A stretch of 64,000 bases of DNA from Dicyema japonicum. Taxonomy: Eukaryota; Dicyemida; Rhombozoa; Dicyemidae. A model generated the notes under the pieces. That model was not told where the DNA came from. It searched no databases and was given only the letters and a program-made list of their open reading frames with translations. Positions 1 to 12,339 of this stretch are shown here, one piece after another (positions within the stretch are counted from its first letter, which is position 1; each line of letters begins with the position of its first letter). The position numbers were made by a program, and so were the translations under genes. The stretch covers positions 1,546,429-1,610,428 of the forward strand of contig RDEW01000003.1 in the NCBI GenBank assembly GCA_011109175.1, written 5' to 3'.

Positions 1-1600
1 TAGATTCAAAGATTCCACTGTCTATGGTCCCATGGCGCCGGAAGTGTGGAATAAACAGTATTCCATCTGGGTAATTGTACAGCAGTTAAACTATTTATAT
101 CGCAGTGTTACTTATTGGTAATGTTTATATTTATTAATAAATTTTTTAATGAAAACAATTTATTGATGATGTTATAACACAGTGGTTCTTTTACCGCCTT
201 CCATTTTGAGATATCTCCGCACATACGAAAATTTCGAATATCATTTCATAATTAATTTATTTCGCTCGCTTCTCAATAAATAATCAAGTGAGCTGTATCC
301 TTTTTCAACAAGATATAAAGTTGGAAAGTACAAGATTATCTGAGAGATCGAATACACAATTTTGGAAACTATTCTTTAATTCTTCCAAAACTGATAAATT
401 GAGGTATTTTGAAGGTTAATTTCATAACATGTATTATTTTTAAGGTCTATTAATTCCTCCATCAATCAGAGTTTAAAATTTTGGAATTGAACTGATCAAT
501 CATCCACTGAGGAATATCAAAATTAATCCTGAAAACGAAAAAGAAGTTCAGCTTTGAGTGATTATAAGTGTGATGTACAAATTTCCTGATTCATATTCTC
601 TGCAACTTTTGTCAAATTCAGTGAAAAATTTTATTTTCTAGGAAATATTAATAATATAGGTCGATTTTATCCATAAAAAATCTATTATTTTAGCATTCAT
701 TAATACTTGATCTCTTTGTAACATCAAAGATACCTAAAAGTAGTCTTAATCTCTACTAACCTCATTAAGTTATAAATAAAACCCAACTCAATATTTAGTC
801 AATTCTTCGACGGATGGAATCATTGCTGACTGGAATTTTTCATGATTTCCTGATACCCACAACATTCGATAATATCAATTTCAGTAATGGAACAATCACC
901 GACTCTCCAATCGTATGGCAACAGTCTGTTTTCGCGACCAATTCAGATATTTTATAGGTTTTCAATCCCTCTAAAGCAGAGGTTTTCAGAAAATAATTCT
1001 CGAGGCACACTAATCGTAAAAAAATCCACGGGACACATGAAAAATAAAAAATTAAATTTTTTCGGACACGTAAAAATGAGGACAAAATTGGTAATTTATT
1101 GGGCAAATTTTTATTAATATAAAACAACAACAATAAATTAGAGAATGCGGCAAGAATTGTTAATTAAATTATGCTTCACTAAAAACAAATATAAATTAGA
1201 AAAAACATCAATAATGTCGGCTTGGTCAACTTTGGATGGTTGGCTGTGTTAATTTAATTATTGATTGTATTTCATAAAAATATATTTCCAGATACAACAA
1301 ACGAGACAGTTCTCCCCTAGTTTTGACAAAGTATTATTGCATATTAGGCAATGAGCTAAAAATCACACCGCCCAAACTTAGAATTCCACCGCCCAAAAGT
1401 AAAAATCCCAACGCTTAATTTGGGCGATATCGCTCAGGTTGAGAACCACAGTTATAAAAAGTCTCCATTATGGCCTGCAGGCACTCAGTAATAAATTTCC
1501 ATGAGAACCAATAAACAATTAATAGTATTAATAGCCACGGAAAGAGCTAATTGTTTTTGCTTTGAAAAATAGTCAAATAAATTTAAGTGTCACTCAAAAC
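1..1600. other. AT-rich intergenic DNA
   Basis: I see no recognisable coding region here. Short open frames around 840-1133 have no family signature. The only notable element is a fragment of the CCTGCAGG interspersed repeat near 1459-1490, listed separately. Confidence 0.5.
1459..1492 (-). repeat. CCTGCAGG interspersed repeat, fragment
   Basis: A short block containing CTCCATTATGGCCTGCAGG. It recurs, in forward or reverse orientation, near 2372-2445, 29338-29385 and 41575-41668. The palindrome CCTGCAGG sits at its centre in three of the four copies. The family is unclassified; it could be the end of a non-autonomous element. Confidence 0.55.
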
Positions 1601-1610
1601 ATTCATATCA

Positions 1611-1905
1611 TGGTGGCCCAGTGTAACGGGTGCCGGGAAAGAGGCCCGAAGGTCCCTATTTCGAATCCCGATGCTGTACATTTCGGTAGAAGGTTCCACG
1701 CATCTCGATCTCTGGCTTGACGAGTGACTCCTTCATCAGTGAACAGATCAGTACGGAACCGAATCGTCTATGTAGGACATACACCCAACAAAAAAAACAA
1801 AGTGAAGAGCATTCCTTGGTTCTCCTTCATCGATTAGTTATAATAACTGTTCTTTACTTAAAATGTGTTCTGCCTGAGCGGAGGTATAGCTAATATGGCA
1901 TCTTT
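1611..1905 (+). mobile_element. tRNA-derived SINE, copy 1
   Basis: The 5' head reads TGGCCCAGTGTAACGGGTG (A-box-like), followed about 35 nt later by a B-box-like TTTCGAATCCC, as in a tRNA-derived pol III promoter. A conserved body follows: GGTTCCACGCATC, then CTTGACGAGTGAC, a TCATCAGTGAAC block and a CGTCTAT..AGGACATACA stretch. The tail has an A-rich run, GAAGAGCATTCCTTGGTTC and GATTAGTTATAATAACTG. The same order recurs in the other copies. The outer limits are estimates. Confidence 0.8.
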
Positions 1906-1997
1906 ATAACATTTATATGACAGGTTTGACAAATGATTGACTGGTTAATCTTGCTTGTGATTTTATGAGTGTTGACTTTTCATTTTGTGACATTGTT

Positions 1998-2164
1998 GTG
2001 CGAGTCCTTTTGTAGACGCTCCGGTTCTGCAGTGAGATATTCACTGATGACGGACTCACTCGTCAAGGCAAAGCATCGAGATGCGTGGAACCTTCAGCCG
2101 GAATGTACAGCAGCGAGCCATCAGGCTTTTTCTCAACACTAGTTACACTGCACCACCAGGCCAG
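1998..2164 (-). mobile_element. tRNA-derived SINE, copy 2 (inverted, truncated)
   Basis: This is the reverse complement of the head and core of the family: TTCACTGATGACGGACTCAC, then GCGTGGAACCTTCAGCCGGA and a CACTGCACCACCAGGCC head. It lies about 100 bp from copy 1 in opposite orientation, so the two form an imperfect inverted repeat. The A-rich 3' tail is missing. Confidence 0.75.
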
Positions 2165-2371
2165 GATTATCTGTAAATTTTAAACAAAAATCAATTGACT
2201 TTTTTTCGCAAATTAAATTAAGCTTTTGTTCTCACCTTAAAAGTGAAAAATAAAACTATGAAAAATAATCAAGGGCATGAAAATAAACAAAATAAGCCAA
2301 TAAAATTTATAATTCACTCAATATTCACTAAAATGGTAAATAGGTTCAATAAACAATAAATAGTCAAAGGA

Positions 2372-2445
2372 CTCCATTATGACTTACAGGGACTGAGTAG
2401 CGAATGAAAGTTACCTCTCATGATCCCAAGCCCAATGTGTTGGAG
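2372..2445 (-). repeat. CCTGCAGG-family interspersed repeat, degenerate copy
   Basis: CTCCATTATGACTTACAGG followed by GTTACCTCTCATGAT matches the reverse complement of the copy near 41575-41668 (CTCATGATAATCC..., TCCATTATGGCCTGCAGG). The central palindrome is mutated. Confidence 0.5.
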
Positions 2446-2636
2446 CTATCGTGTCATTGAAAGCTCTCCTTTCCACATTGCTGCAAGGCGCCCGATTACC
2501 CTGATAAACTCAGACGTTCTGGGGGAAGCAAGTCAGAATTAAAATAATCCTAATCTCAAATTACCTAAAATTACCACAAAACTTAGTTTAATTAAATCAA
2601 AAGCAAATTTTAATCTATACAAGAAAAAACTTAAGA

Positions 2637-5600
2637 TTAGACATCATCAGCAACCACGGGGGCATACATACTAGAACGAGCACGCACTACAGAAGCAACA
2701 GACAGTTTCTCAATACACTCACTTCTACTCAGTTTTGTGACATCCTCTCCATCAATCTGAATAACTTCATCTCCAACCTAAAAAAGGACATGACTGACAA
2801 CCTTAATTTGTGAATGACTGGCCACACTCCCCTGGACAAGATATCTTATTATGTGAGGTGCAGTATTACGACCTCCCTGAAGGACAATACCACAGTGGCC
2901 TTCGTCACCGTCAAAGTTGACATCATATATTCCACTCCCCTTTACTGAATTGAAGGTTTTTAAAGTGGACACAGGGAGAGATAAAGAGAAGGTTCTATTC
3001 TTCATCTTCCTCACAAGTAAATATAACTTATTTGACTCATTTCCCCTCAGTTTAAGAGCAATGTCATGTCTTGTCAGTAATTTACAGTCAACACCATCAA
3101 TAGCAAGCACTTCCACTCCATAGGGGACTCCTGCACGGGAAGCGGGGGAGAATTTCCCAACATTAACTATAATTAGACACCATTAGTACCAATTGTAGGA
3201 TATGAGTATCCACCTCCTATTATTGACAAACCAAAGGGGACTGTCAGTTTATCTCTCTCAACAAAATAAGCATAACAATCCTCATGCTTTAAATCATGAA
3301 TTTCTAGATTTTATAAGAATCATTACTGAATTCGTGTCTCAGAACTGATAGTGTTAAGGGAGAACTGGGGACTGTGGGAATACCCTCGACGGGACACTCA
3401 TTGACGGCGACAACGTAGAACAGAAAGTTGCGGAGAAAGGAGTTATAGAGGTGACAATGTTCCCTTCCACGAAGACTGTATAATTACAAACCATGTAATA
3501 CCAATAGCAGGATAATTTGTAATAGTAGGGGCAACCATGTGGATTCCAATGTCCCTGAATGTGAGTCCTGGCCTAAAATCAGCTCCAATCAGTTCAAATT
3601 GAGTATCAAAAACCAGATCAGATGAAAACGAGCATCTCTGCAAAGTATCTACATATAATAATGAGGATGACTTTTAAAGGCGATGGTCATCACCAATGAC
3701 AGATCAGGGATGGTTTCGAGTATGGATCGGATGATTCCTTCTGAAAGTCCACCAAGGCCAATCCCGTTAATACCGACAACAATCAGCCCCAATCTAACAA
3801 ACGGAGATTGGGCTGATGGGGAGTCATTCTCCAAACGAGCTGTGGTCAGTTACGTGACATACTTATGACTGGATGACATTTATCGAAGGTAAAAGAGAGG
3901 CCGATCCCAAAGGGAACCTTCTTGCTGAGTCTCCTGATTGTACAAACTCTCTTAGGTCCGTCGTACTCTAATTATGATAGTCAATGGAATACGAATTGGG
4001 TTTCTAATAAGATAGGATAGCCCACGTGCAATTTGTAGTTTCGTGCAACACATCGGCTTAAGTGCTCTAATAGTTTTGAGAGAATCCTCGAAATTCATAT
4101 TATGAAGACTGCGTCCCCCAATCGCCACAATAAGATCTCCAGGCTTAATATCCGCAGCCACTTCGGCGACACACTCGTGGACGAGGAGCAAAGAATGAAG
4201 AGATTTTACTCCATCGCAGGCAGATACACGAATTCCTATTCCATCTGATCCCTTGGTCACAATTCTGTCGAGCACAGTGAACTGGTTGGGGGGCACAGAA
4301 ATTCCTCTAGTAGACTGAAAATGGTCGATGACTTGATCTATCGAAATACAAACAAGCACAGACCACATGTCACGACCTCTTCAACTTCTTTACCCAAAGT
4401 GGAACTAGGATATGAACAGAAACCCACCTTTTGGATGACCTCCATGAGAACATAGTACGAGTCATTGTACTGCTAGAATATTTGGGGGAGATTGTGGAGG
4501 ATTCAACTTCAGATTCTGCAATGAATTCAATGAATGTACTGATTTTGATTAAGAAATGAATCTCAAGTTTTTTAAAGTCCCTCATATAAGCAGAGATCAG
4601 ACCAGTCGATAAATAAGGGAGAAATATTCCATTCATAGATATTATTTTGGCATTGTTGGGGTGATCAGGGTCGGAAGAGATCAGTTTGGGCAACTTCCCA
4701 TAGCTGGATGTTTCGATTTTTACCGCAAAGGGCTGATCAATTGACGTCCTATGAATGACACAATCCGTGAAGGCGAGATAAGACTTTAAAGATTCTACAA
4801 TGGGACAAAAAAGAACTTGGCAACTCTCTTCTTATTAGATGAGCCAGACCACGTGCAAAGTTAAAGACGATCGAAGTGTCGGCCATTAGACGAACGAAAC
4901 GTAGGATTTTCTGAGTATCGTCAACCTCCATAGTCGACCTCCCTCCAATTCCGACCAGAACATCCCCTAAAAAGTAACAATAGAGTCAAACCAATTTCTA
5001 CATCACAGCTGGAGTACACATCATCAACAATCCAGAGGGGATTTGGTATTTCGTCCAGTTTTGTGAAAGAGAAAGGCAATTTAGAGGTCACTAATTTTAA
5101 TGACTTTATCTCATAATCAAAGTTAATAGTCGTCCCACGTGTCCTCAAAAGGTATTCATTTACGTCATCTAAGGTTATTTTCTCCTATACTTTTCGTAGG
5201 AGTAACGAACTGGGGCCTCCTCTTCGTCTTAACTGAGAACACAGTACTAAACATTAAGGACACATCAACTCTTCATATAGTGCACGTGCATCACATCTCC
5301 AACCAACAGGTAAGTACATCCCATCTACAATCATCCCCGAGATAACCAGAAGCAAAGCTGACGAGAGTGAATCCCCTTACAATGAGAAGGGAGAGAGAGG
5401 GGAGCCTTTTATATTCAGTAAACAGACTATGGAGCTTACTGTCCTTCAGCCAAAGCATTGAGTTGCCGTTCATAGAGACAATAATATCGTCTAAATGACT
5501 GACATGGGATACTCAGCTGCAGGGGATCAGAAGGTTTTTCTACTACGATTATGGAGCACTTCCCGATCCCATACAGTCCAAAGATTCCAAGTTGAAAACT

Positions 5601-6590
5601 CGACCTTTCGATGTCATTCAGTTTAAGAATCTCAAACTCCTCAGCCCCCACCACGAGGGAGTGACACCACCAAAAGTAGTCGCAGACCTCTCGTTTCGTC
5701 ACTAAATGACTCGGCAAATGATCAAAGCTTGATGTCGACACTGATTGAACAAAAAAGATAAACTTTCTGTGACCTCGCTGGCTAATGATTCATTAAAATG
5801 TTCCCGCCACGTGGTTGGATTTTGCAAAGCTGTAATTTTATAAGGTCAAAAACCTGAAGGACGACTCCACTGAGTTGTCCGTGGTTGTAATATCTCCACT
5901 TTTACCGTTCATTTTGAAGAAGCAGCGACCTTTGGGAGGAATTGGGGTCCCATAGTAGACTCCTATCACATAACCCCGAAGGACAACCATTATAAAGTCC
6001 CCACTCCAATAAGACTTCGTTATTTAGTAGCTTTAAAAACTTCTTTTTGGAGACAAAATGAAAATCATCGTGATTTCGCTCGTGAGGTTTCCGTTTTCTG
6101 GTTGTGTCTAAGAGTTATAGGAGTCAGTACAGGGGGTGGTCCTGTAGTACAGATTGGACCTGACAATAGTCTGCAGATAGCACAAATAGGACGTGGACTT
6201 GAAATCCTGCTTCAAAAACCATGAAATCCCAGAGAGATTGCTAGCTAGGAGTCATTACAAACATTACAATCCTTGATGAGAACGATATTGGTTTCCTCTG
6301 AGGAGGACAAAATGAAGTCCGCATCATCCCATGTACAACCAGCTATTGAGTGACCGTTGATATTAGTAACAATCTCTCCACATACCAAAGGACCTTCACT
6401 TTTCGAGATCCTGATAAAATCCCCCGAGTCAGAGCCACCGCCAAGAGTAACCAGACTGCGAGATACATTAAAATTCCTTATCATTGAGTTTTTGTCTGGA
6501 GATAATCACCGATATTACCTTCAGTCGGACACATCGAGTCTGACGAACCCCCGGTTTCGCAGGATTCAGGTGCGGCCTTATTGGTAGATT
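2637..6590 (-). CDS. multi-PDZ scaffold protein (INAD/MUPP1/PATJ-like architecture)
   Basis: A minus-strand gene of many small exons encoding at least seven PDZ-like units. Read N to C, the carboxylate-loop to helix-B signatures are GEIVTNINGHSIAG (about 6300-6480), DIIVSMNGNSMLW (about 5440-5480), GDVLVGIGGRS (about 4930), NAKIISMNGIF (about 4620), GDLIVAIGGRSLHNMNF (about 4100), GLIVVGINGIGLGG (about 3770), VEVLAIDGVDCKLL (about 3090) and VGDEVIQIDGEDVTKL (about 2730). The last two exons join across a 24-nt intron (2778-2801), giving SQI-KVGDEVIQIDG, with a stop at 2637-2639. PDZ domains bind C-terminal peptides of membrane proteins and build cell-cortex or junction complexes. The start and several splice sites are unresolved, so the limits are approximate. 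The order of PDZs does not single out one ortholog. It is divergent from AHI1 with an AT-rich gap of about 350 bp. Confidence 0.65.
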
Positions 6591-6947
6591 CGAGTAAAGA
6601 AAATCCGTTGCACATAAAAGCTTCCATTACTAAAGTAATCGATTAATTCATTGCATGCTAATAAATATGGTAATGTTTTTATCGCTTAAGGGTTTAATTA
6701 GCAAAATTAGATTCGCGGTGAAAAAAACAATAACCGATAATTTATGAAAGATAAACGAATATTGACTAATTGAAAAAGCAATAATCGAGAAATAATATAT
6801 TAAAATCCGGGTTAACCAACGAAAAAGTAATGAAAGTGTATTTTTTTAGTAATTATTTATAAATATTTAAAATTTAAAACTGTCTAATTTTAAATTTTAA
6901 ATATTAATTAAAACTTTAAATAAAAACCAAGTAACAAAAATCGTCGA
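6591..6947. promoter_or_regulatory. divergent intergenic region between the PDZ gene and AHI1
   Basis: About 350 bp of very AT-rich sequence with many A and T runs separates two genes transcribed away from each other. It probably holds both promoters. I see no individual element that I can name. Confidence 0.35.
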
Positions 6948-9611
6948 ATGTCGAAAAATCAGGAAATTGAAGCAAAAAACTTACAAACAAAAAGTCTGAT
7001 TAAATTTTATCCTCAGAACGACGGAGAAGGACTGCTAGCAAAGTGAATATCTACGCTGGCAAAATATTAGGGATTAATGTTCACAAATGTGAGCGTCTTC
7101 AAATTGACGTAAATATCAGACGTCCATTTGTCCGTGTTTCCGTTGTTGATCAAATCACGGGAAAATACTTGGAGAAGACAAACTGGTAGGCGTTTCTGTG
7201 TATTTGAGTAAAATCCCCGCCACGAGTTATTATGAAGAATATCGGCGGAAATGTTACCGCTATTCTGCCAGTAATTACTCCCCCTTTCGATTTGGAGCAA
7301 CGGAGGTAGTTGTAAATGTTTATCCTGATCACTTATTCCCACATGGGAGGACACAATACTGATTAATCAGACGGTCGACCATTTTATAAGAGAGAATTCC
7401 CAAGTCATCCTATTTTTCGAGGTTTTTCTTTCTCTCATTTTAGATTCTCGACACACTCAATTCAGCACGTGCGCAACCAAACCGTGGGAGAATTTACAGG
7501 GTGGCCTGGGCTTTTTTGAAGGTTAGAATTATCTCTAATCTAAGCTTCGAGGGAAAAACGATAGCATCAACATAAACTCCAAGTTCCGACTCCAGTTGAA
7601 CTACTATCCCCAAAATATTTACGTTCCGGAGACACAATTGGAGGTTTTGCTATTTTTCCTAAAAGATCTTCCACATTTTTAATCATCCAAAGAGAATAGC
7701 TTATCCATCAACGTTGTACGTGTCTGTGAAATCTCTCGACACCCCAGAAGACATGGAGACTGCGCTTCGATCAACAAATCCCTTCCAACGGGAGACAACG
7801 AAAAACAATTTTATTACGATGATGGCCAACCTGAAGACCAAATACAAGCAGGAGAGAGAGTTTACTCGGATTTTTAGTTTAGTAAAATTGAGAGTATGAA
7901 AACCGAGTTTTCTCCGTGGAGGAGATGTCCAAAAGAAACGTGCAAAGTCCCAAACTCTATCCACCAGATTTTGTCCCCGGACTTGTGGGATGTTCAGTCG
8001 CCAAGTTCTCTCCGGATGGGAGGTTTCGATTCCTTAATATTGTGAAGACGAATTGCATGTTCTTGTATAGTCTCATCCGACAAGACCTCTTCCATAAAAA
8101 TATATGATGTCCCCTCTTTTAAACTTCTTTTGGATTTTATAGTCCACTTTAATCTGATTCATGACCTATGCTGGTCCCCTTCTGGGCATTTTTTGTGTTC
8201 GGCATCTTCAGATTGCTCGTCAAAGTTGATTTTCTCTCTTACACGAAGAATTTGGATTGCTGACTCGGGGACTGAGGTTTGTTCCTTTTCCCATGCCACA
8301 TTTGTGTACTCAATCGTCTTCATAGCCCACGCCTCTGAGAAATATGTGGTCACTGGGGATTCGATCGATTCCTCTACCTTTGGGATATTGAAAACGGAAA
8401 TGTTGGATTCTATCAATAATTTCTAGCAACTCGCCTCCCTGGCCAGACATAACGGATATATCAACTCAATTTGCCAGAGTAACACAAACGGAGAAATATA
8501 TTTATATTCCGGGGACAGTTCTGGGGGACTAATTGAGTGGAGATTTCGGCCAAGTGAAAGAAAAAAGTTGATATTCTCCCGTTTCATTATAAACGAGGAG
8601 TTGCACTCTAATACTATAAATTCTCTCTCAATATTAGACGGAAATGCCTTGAACGGTAAAATAATAGTTCACACATGTGATGACTTTATTAGAATGGTTG
8701 ACCTTAGAAAGTATGTGATCGTTTCTAGTAAAGTAACTCTGTAGTACAGAAATTCATCGGGAATATAAACTCCAATGAAAAACTCAACAGTATAATCTCT
8801 CCATGTGGAAATCTTCTTTTGGCGGGCTCAGAGAATGGGACCGTATCAGTGTGGAATATTAAAACAGGTAAGTCCTCTACTCAACTAAGGCGAAATGATG
8901 TGCACTATAAGATCTGCCAGTATTGGGAGATCAGCTGTGAACATTGACTATCATCCTCAGGACAACATGATGTCCATTTGCTGCAGAAGTGAGGAGTGTC
9001 CCTTACAAATTCTGGTCTTCAAAAGACAGATCGAGCAGGAAATTCCCGAAAGACCATCGAGGGACCTGACAGAAAACACGTCTCAAACAACAGAGTTACC
9101 CCGTCCTTCCATAGAACACAACTACAATCACCAAGCACGACAGCTAAGGCGACTCAAAGAAATTGATGGAAAGTTAGCTTCGGTGACCGAAGTGAGTCCC
9201 TAATAATGCCTTAGAATCAGCAAATAGTCCAAGAGACTAAAGCCGAACCTCACACAATGTCCCCCATCGACTCACTATTAACGATCTACTCTTAGAGTCC
9301 ACCAAACTAAAACGATTGACTAAAGCTGAAAGCACAGGTAAAATAGCACCAAACACCTTAGGGTCCATCACAACTGTGCTGAAAATCAACAAAGAGGGGT
9401 CAACATCAAAGTACACGATAGAAACAAAGGGGGACCCGGCCTCAAGACAGCAGTAGCAATATGCGACTACGTTGGACAGAGATCTGACGAAATAAGCTTC
9501 GAGAAGGGGCAGACTATAGCAGTCTTACACAAGGACACATGTGTATGGTGGTTGGGGAGACTGGAGGATGGATCAGAGGGATACTTTCCATCATACTACA
9601 TAACAGAATAA
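6948..9611 (+). CDS. AHI1: jouberin (AHI1), ciliary transition-zone WD40-SH3 protein
   Basis: Jouberin acts at the ciliary transition zone. ATG 6948 begins MSKNQEIEAKNLQ; a 23-nt intron (6994-7016) joins to KRRRRTASKVNIYAG, followed by KILGINVHKCERLQIDV. Exons joined across introns of 23 nt (7186-7208), 22 nt (7432-7443 plus upstream bases from 7422) and 23 nt (7522-7544) give TSYYEEY, ILPVITPPFD, RIYRVAWAFLK and ININSKFRLQLNYYP. All match the conserved domain before the WD40 repeats. WD40 repeats follow (FNLIHDLCWSPSGHF, FVYSIVF, YVVTG). The SH3 domain at the C-terminus reads AVAICDYVGQRSDEISF, WWLGRLEDG and EGYFPSYYITE, with the stop at 9609-9611. The long acidic N-terminal region of vertebrate AHI1 is absent. 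One extra A in the run at 7249-7251 breaks the frame. It converges on the next gene with a 57-bp gap. Confidence 0.9.
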
Positions 9612-9668
9612 ATAGCACAATATTATTAGTCATAAGACAATATATAAAGCATCATTTGTGTTGTATAT

Positions 9669-10393
9669 TTAATAATTACGGTCGTCCCCCTCCTGTGAAT
9701 CTCCTTTATAATTACATAATGATTCGATTGGAGGATTAGGTAATCCTACTGAATCATCCATAACAGGTGGAAAGTCGCTCAACTGAGGAGAATTCTCACT
9801 CGTGCAGAGAGCATCTAGCACCGCGTGAGTTGGGTCATAGGTAGTTTCTTGGTGTCCAGGGTAGCTGTGTGACATAGCCTTTGGGGGAATGGAGAAAGAG
9901 TATCGGGGTCTCATAGTAGGTTCACTCACGTGACTGATATTATCGGGTATTGTGGGCCTGGATAAATATTGCATGTTGGGCTCCATTCCTGGATTTATGG
10001 GAGTTCTAAAATGTTCCTGACTTGGGGGACGGGGAGTGTATGCATAATAACGCTTTTGGGGTATTGGGGGTGAACTAGTCTCTGTAGGGTATAATTCTGA
10101 ACGTCAAACTGATGTGCCTGCATTGGCTGAGCGTAGTTATGCCGTGGGCAACTGGGATACCGGTGGACTAATCGAGGCTGGGCGTATTGGAGACGGGAAA
10201 AGTAAATGGTATTTTGGTGGAACGTCCGACTTTGATTGATAACATTATAATCAAAGCACGTGTCATCAACGTATATACACCGTAGTCCAGTTTGTAGAAG
10301 GGAGTTTGGAATGTTGATAAGTTTGTTGGTGTCGATTTTCGGAGCAACAAAGTTAATATTTGCTGGAAAGGGTGGATGATCGTGTTTTCTCAT
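9669..10393 (-). CDS. unrecognised P/Q/Y/H-rich protein
   Basis: Two overlapping open frames join through a plausible 35-nt intron (10017-10051, GT...AG on the minus strand) to give about 230 residues starting MRKHDHPPFPANINF and ending SQEGDDRNY. The middle is rich in Gln, Pro, Tyr and His (QYAQPRLVHRYP, HNYAQPMQAHQF) and the C-terminus is rich in Pro, Ser and Asp. There is no signal peptide, membrane segment or catalytic motif. Low-complexity composition of this kind is common in transcription factors and RNA-associated proteins, but I cannot assign a family. It converges on AHI1. Confidence 0.5.
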
Positions 10394-10559
10394 GAGTCAT
10401 TTGTAAAACATAAAACTATCGTTAATAACACCACCTCACCTTTTTTTGAATAATCACTATTAAGGTAATAATCATAATTTTATTGCTAATTTATTTTAGT
10501 GATATTATATTCCTTTTTCTTTATAAGTAAATAAATTCATTTCACCTTAGTCTTCTTAA

Positions 10560-11520
10560 TTAGTTAACGGTTCCTCCAATAGTAAATCATCTCTTCAATC
10601 CTTCTTCATAACAAAAACCTGCCATAATTCGACTGATATTCATCTCCCCTTATTTCCGTAATCCAAAATGATGGTTATCGATTCTGCAAGGAACAGTTTT
10701 AGCAATTAGAGACAGAGGTCCCAGTTCCCTAATGGTCTCTTCGGCGTCATGAGCTAAGAGGACTGCGACACGCTTCAGAAGGAAGCAGAAAAAATGAGGT
10801 CACTTATTATTCATCTGCAGTCCTCTAGATAAAAGAATAAAAGTACCTTAATCTGACTGAAATCAATATGTCTCGAAATTATTGGAATTCATATTCCCAA
10901 TCATCCTTAAATCCTTCTAATTAAGCGACCATGTCTCCGAGGAACCCCATTCCTGAAAAAGTATCCATCGATTTCTTCTCAAACACAAGGAGAAACATTC
11001 GACGAACAAGTAAAAATGTTGCAAAAGTGAAAAGGCCTGATGGGAGTCGATTAATCAGTTGATTAAGCTTTCCTCCAATTTCTGATTCCATAGCAATTTA
11101 TCCCCCAATCATCCATCTGTGATACTCTCCCAATGTCATATAACTCAAGTCTTCATCATGTCACTACAATAATAACCCAAAGTTTGACTGAAATCGATAA
11201 TAGTTTGATCGTCAAATAACTGAAATCGATGAGTTGTCTTGATTACCCTCCATCTCGTAGTTCCAGTAAATCACATGCATCAGATAAGGTCACATCGTTT
11301 AATACTACAACGATAAGCACAGTGACCAAGAATGACTCAAGGTAAGCCATATCCCTCCAAATTCCGTCATCCACCACAAATAAAGCGCAAAACGACGAAA
11401 ACACTACCACTTTTATTGAAAAGCGACGAATTGATGTTTTATTCAATAATCGTATAGCTGCGTAAAATGCGCTAACCATGTCAATAAATCGTTATAATTT
11501 CAGTGTGGTTAGGCAGATTA
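10560..11520 (-). CDS. possible small-exon gene, unrecognised
   Basis: On the minus strand, stretches with protein-like composition alternate with stops, as expected for exons cut by tiny introns. Examples are KVVVFSSFCALFVVDDGIW (about 11370-11420), KLNQLINRLPSGLFTFATFL (about 11000-11070) and VAVLLAHDAEETIRELG (about 10730-10780). I could not assemble a continuous frame or match a family. It may equally be a decayed element. Confidence 0.25.
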
Positions 11521-11699
11521 TGCTACTTTTCAGCCATCACAGGGGAATGGTTCGGGAGGCAATACAGGGGGTGTGAGATCGCGACTTTACGATATTGAAC
11601 GAATGTCTAAATTTGATTTTAGGCTACACGCGAAGAAATCGGAAATCCAAGATTCTCCAGGAAATGTAAGTGAACTTTTATAGGAAATCCAAAGTGATT

Positions 11700-11992
11700 A
11701 TATTCTTATACAAATATTATTATTGGCATTTACACTACGTCATAGCTCGTGACAAAGCACGTGCAACATCGAAATTCAATTTAATAGGTAGCTTCTCCCA
11801 TTTTTGGCGACTCTTTGCCATGACCTCCCCGTCCCTAGGGCATATCCCTATTTCTTTAAGATCTTCATGGTTGGTAGTGTTGTCATGCGGAGCGTCCATA
11901 ACAAAGTAGTCCTCCATGGCTACGTTCGCAGGGGGACCAAGGTCCAGATGAAGTAAATGTCCAAACAACCTTCATCTTGCCTCCATGATCTC
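11700..11992 (-). mobile_element. RTE-like LINE, 3'-terminal coding fragment
   Basis: The minus-strand frame reads MFGHLLHLDLGPPANVAMED. This resembles the segment downstream of the reverse transcriptase in RTE-type elements (W.(F/L)GH(V/L)LR(L/M).....AM). A second copy of the same segment lies at 43692-43994 (SLFGHVLRLNDQVLANIAMD). It is 5'-truncated and has no RT domain here. Confidence 0.5.
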
Positions 11993-12339
11993 CCTGACAT
12001 TTAACTTCTAAGAGAACTAGCCGTGAATTCCGCGTTTACCAGACATAGTTTCAAGAGCCACGTTACCTACTCAACCGACTTTAAAATTTTAAAAAATTTA
12101 ATGTGCTGTTATGTACTGATTTTATGTTAAAGATCATAATTTAAAAGATCGATTAAAGTAATGTTAATGTTATAGCAGATTAGACAGCCGGTAGTTAAAC
12201 CACAACATGTGAGAATCTATGTCCTCAGTGAACCTTAAGAGTTCCTAACAAGGCAATTGAGAGGGCCATAACGACTAGTAACTTTGACAAAATAAGTACC
12301 GTGAGGCTATATTAACGGATTTTACAGTGTAGAGTATGA

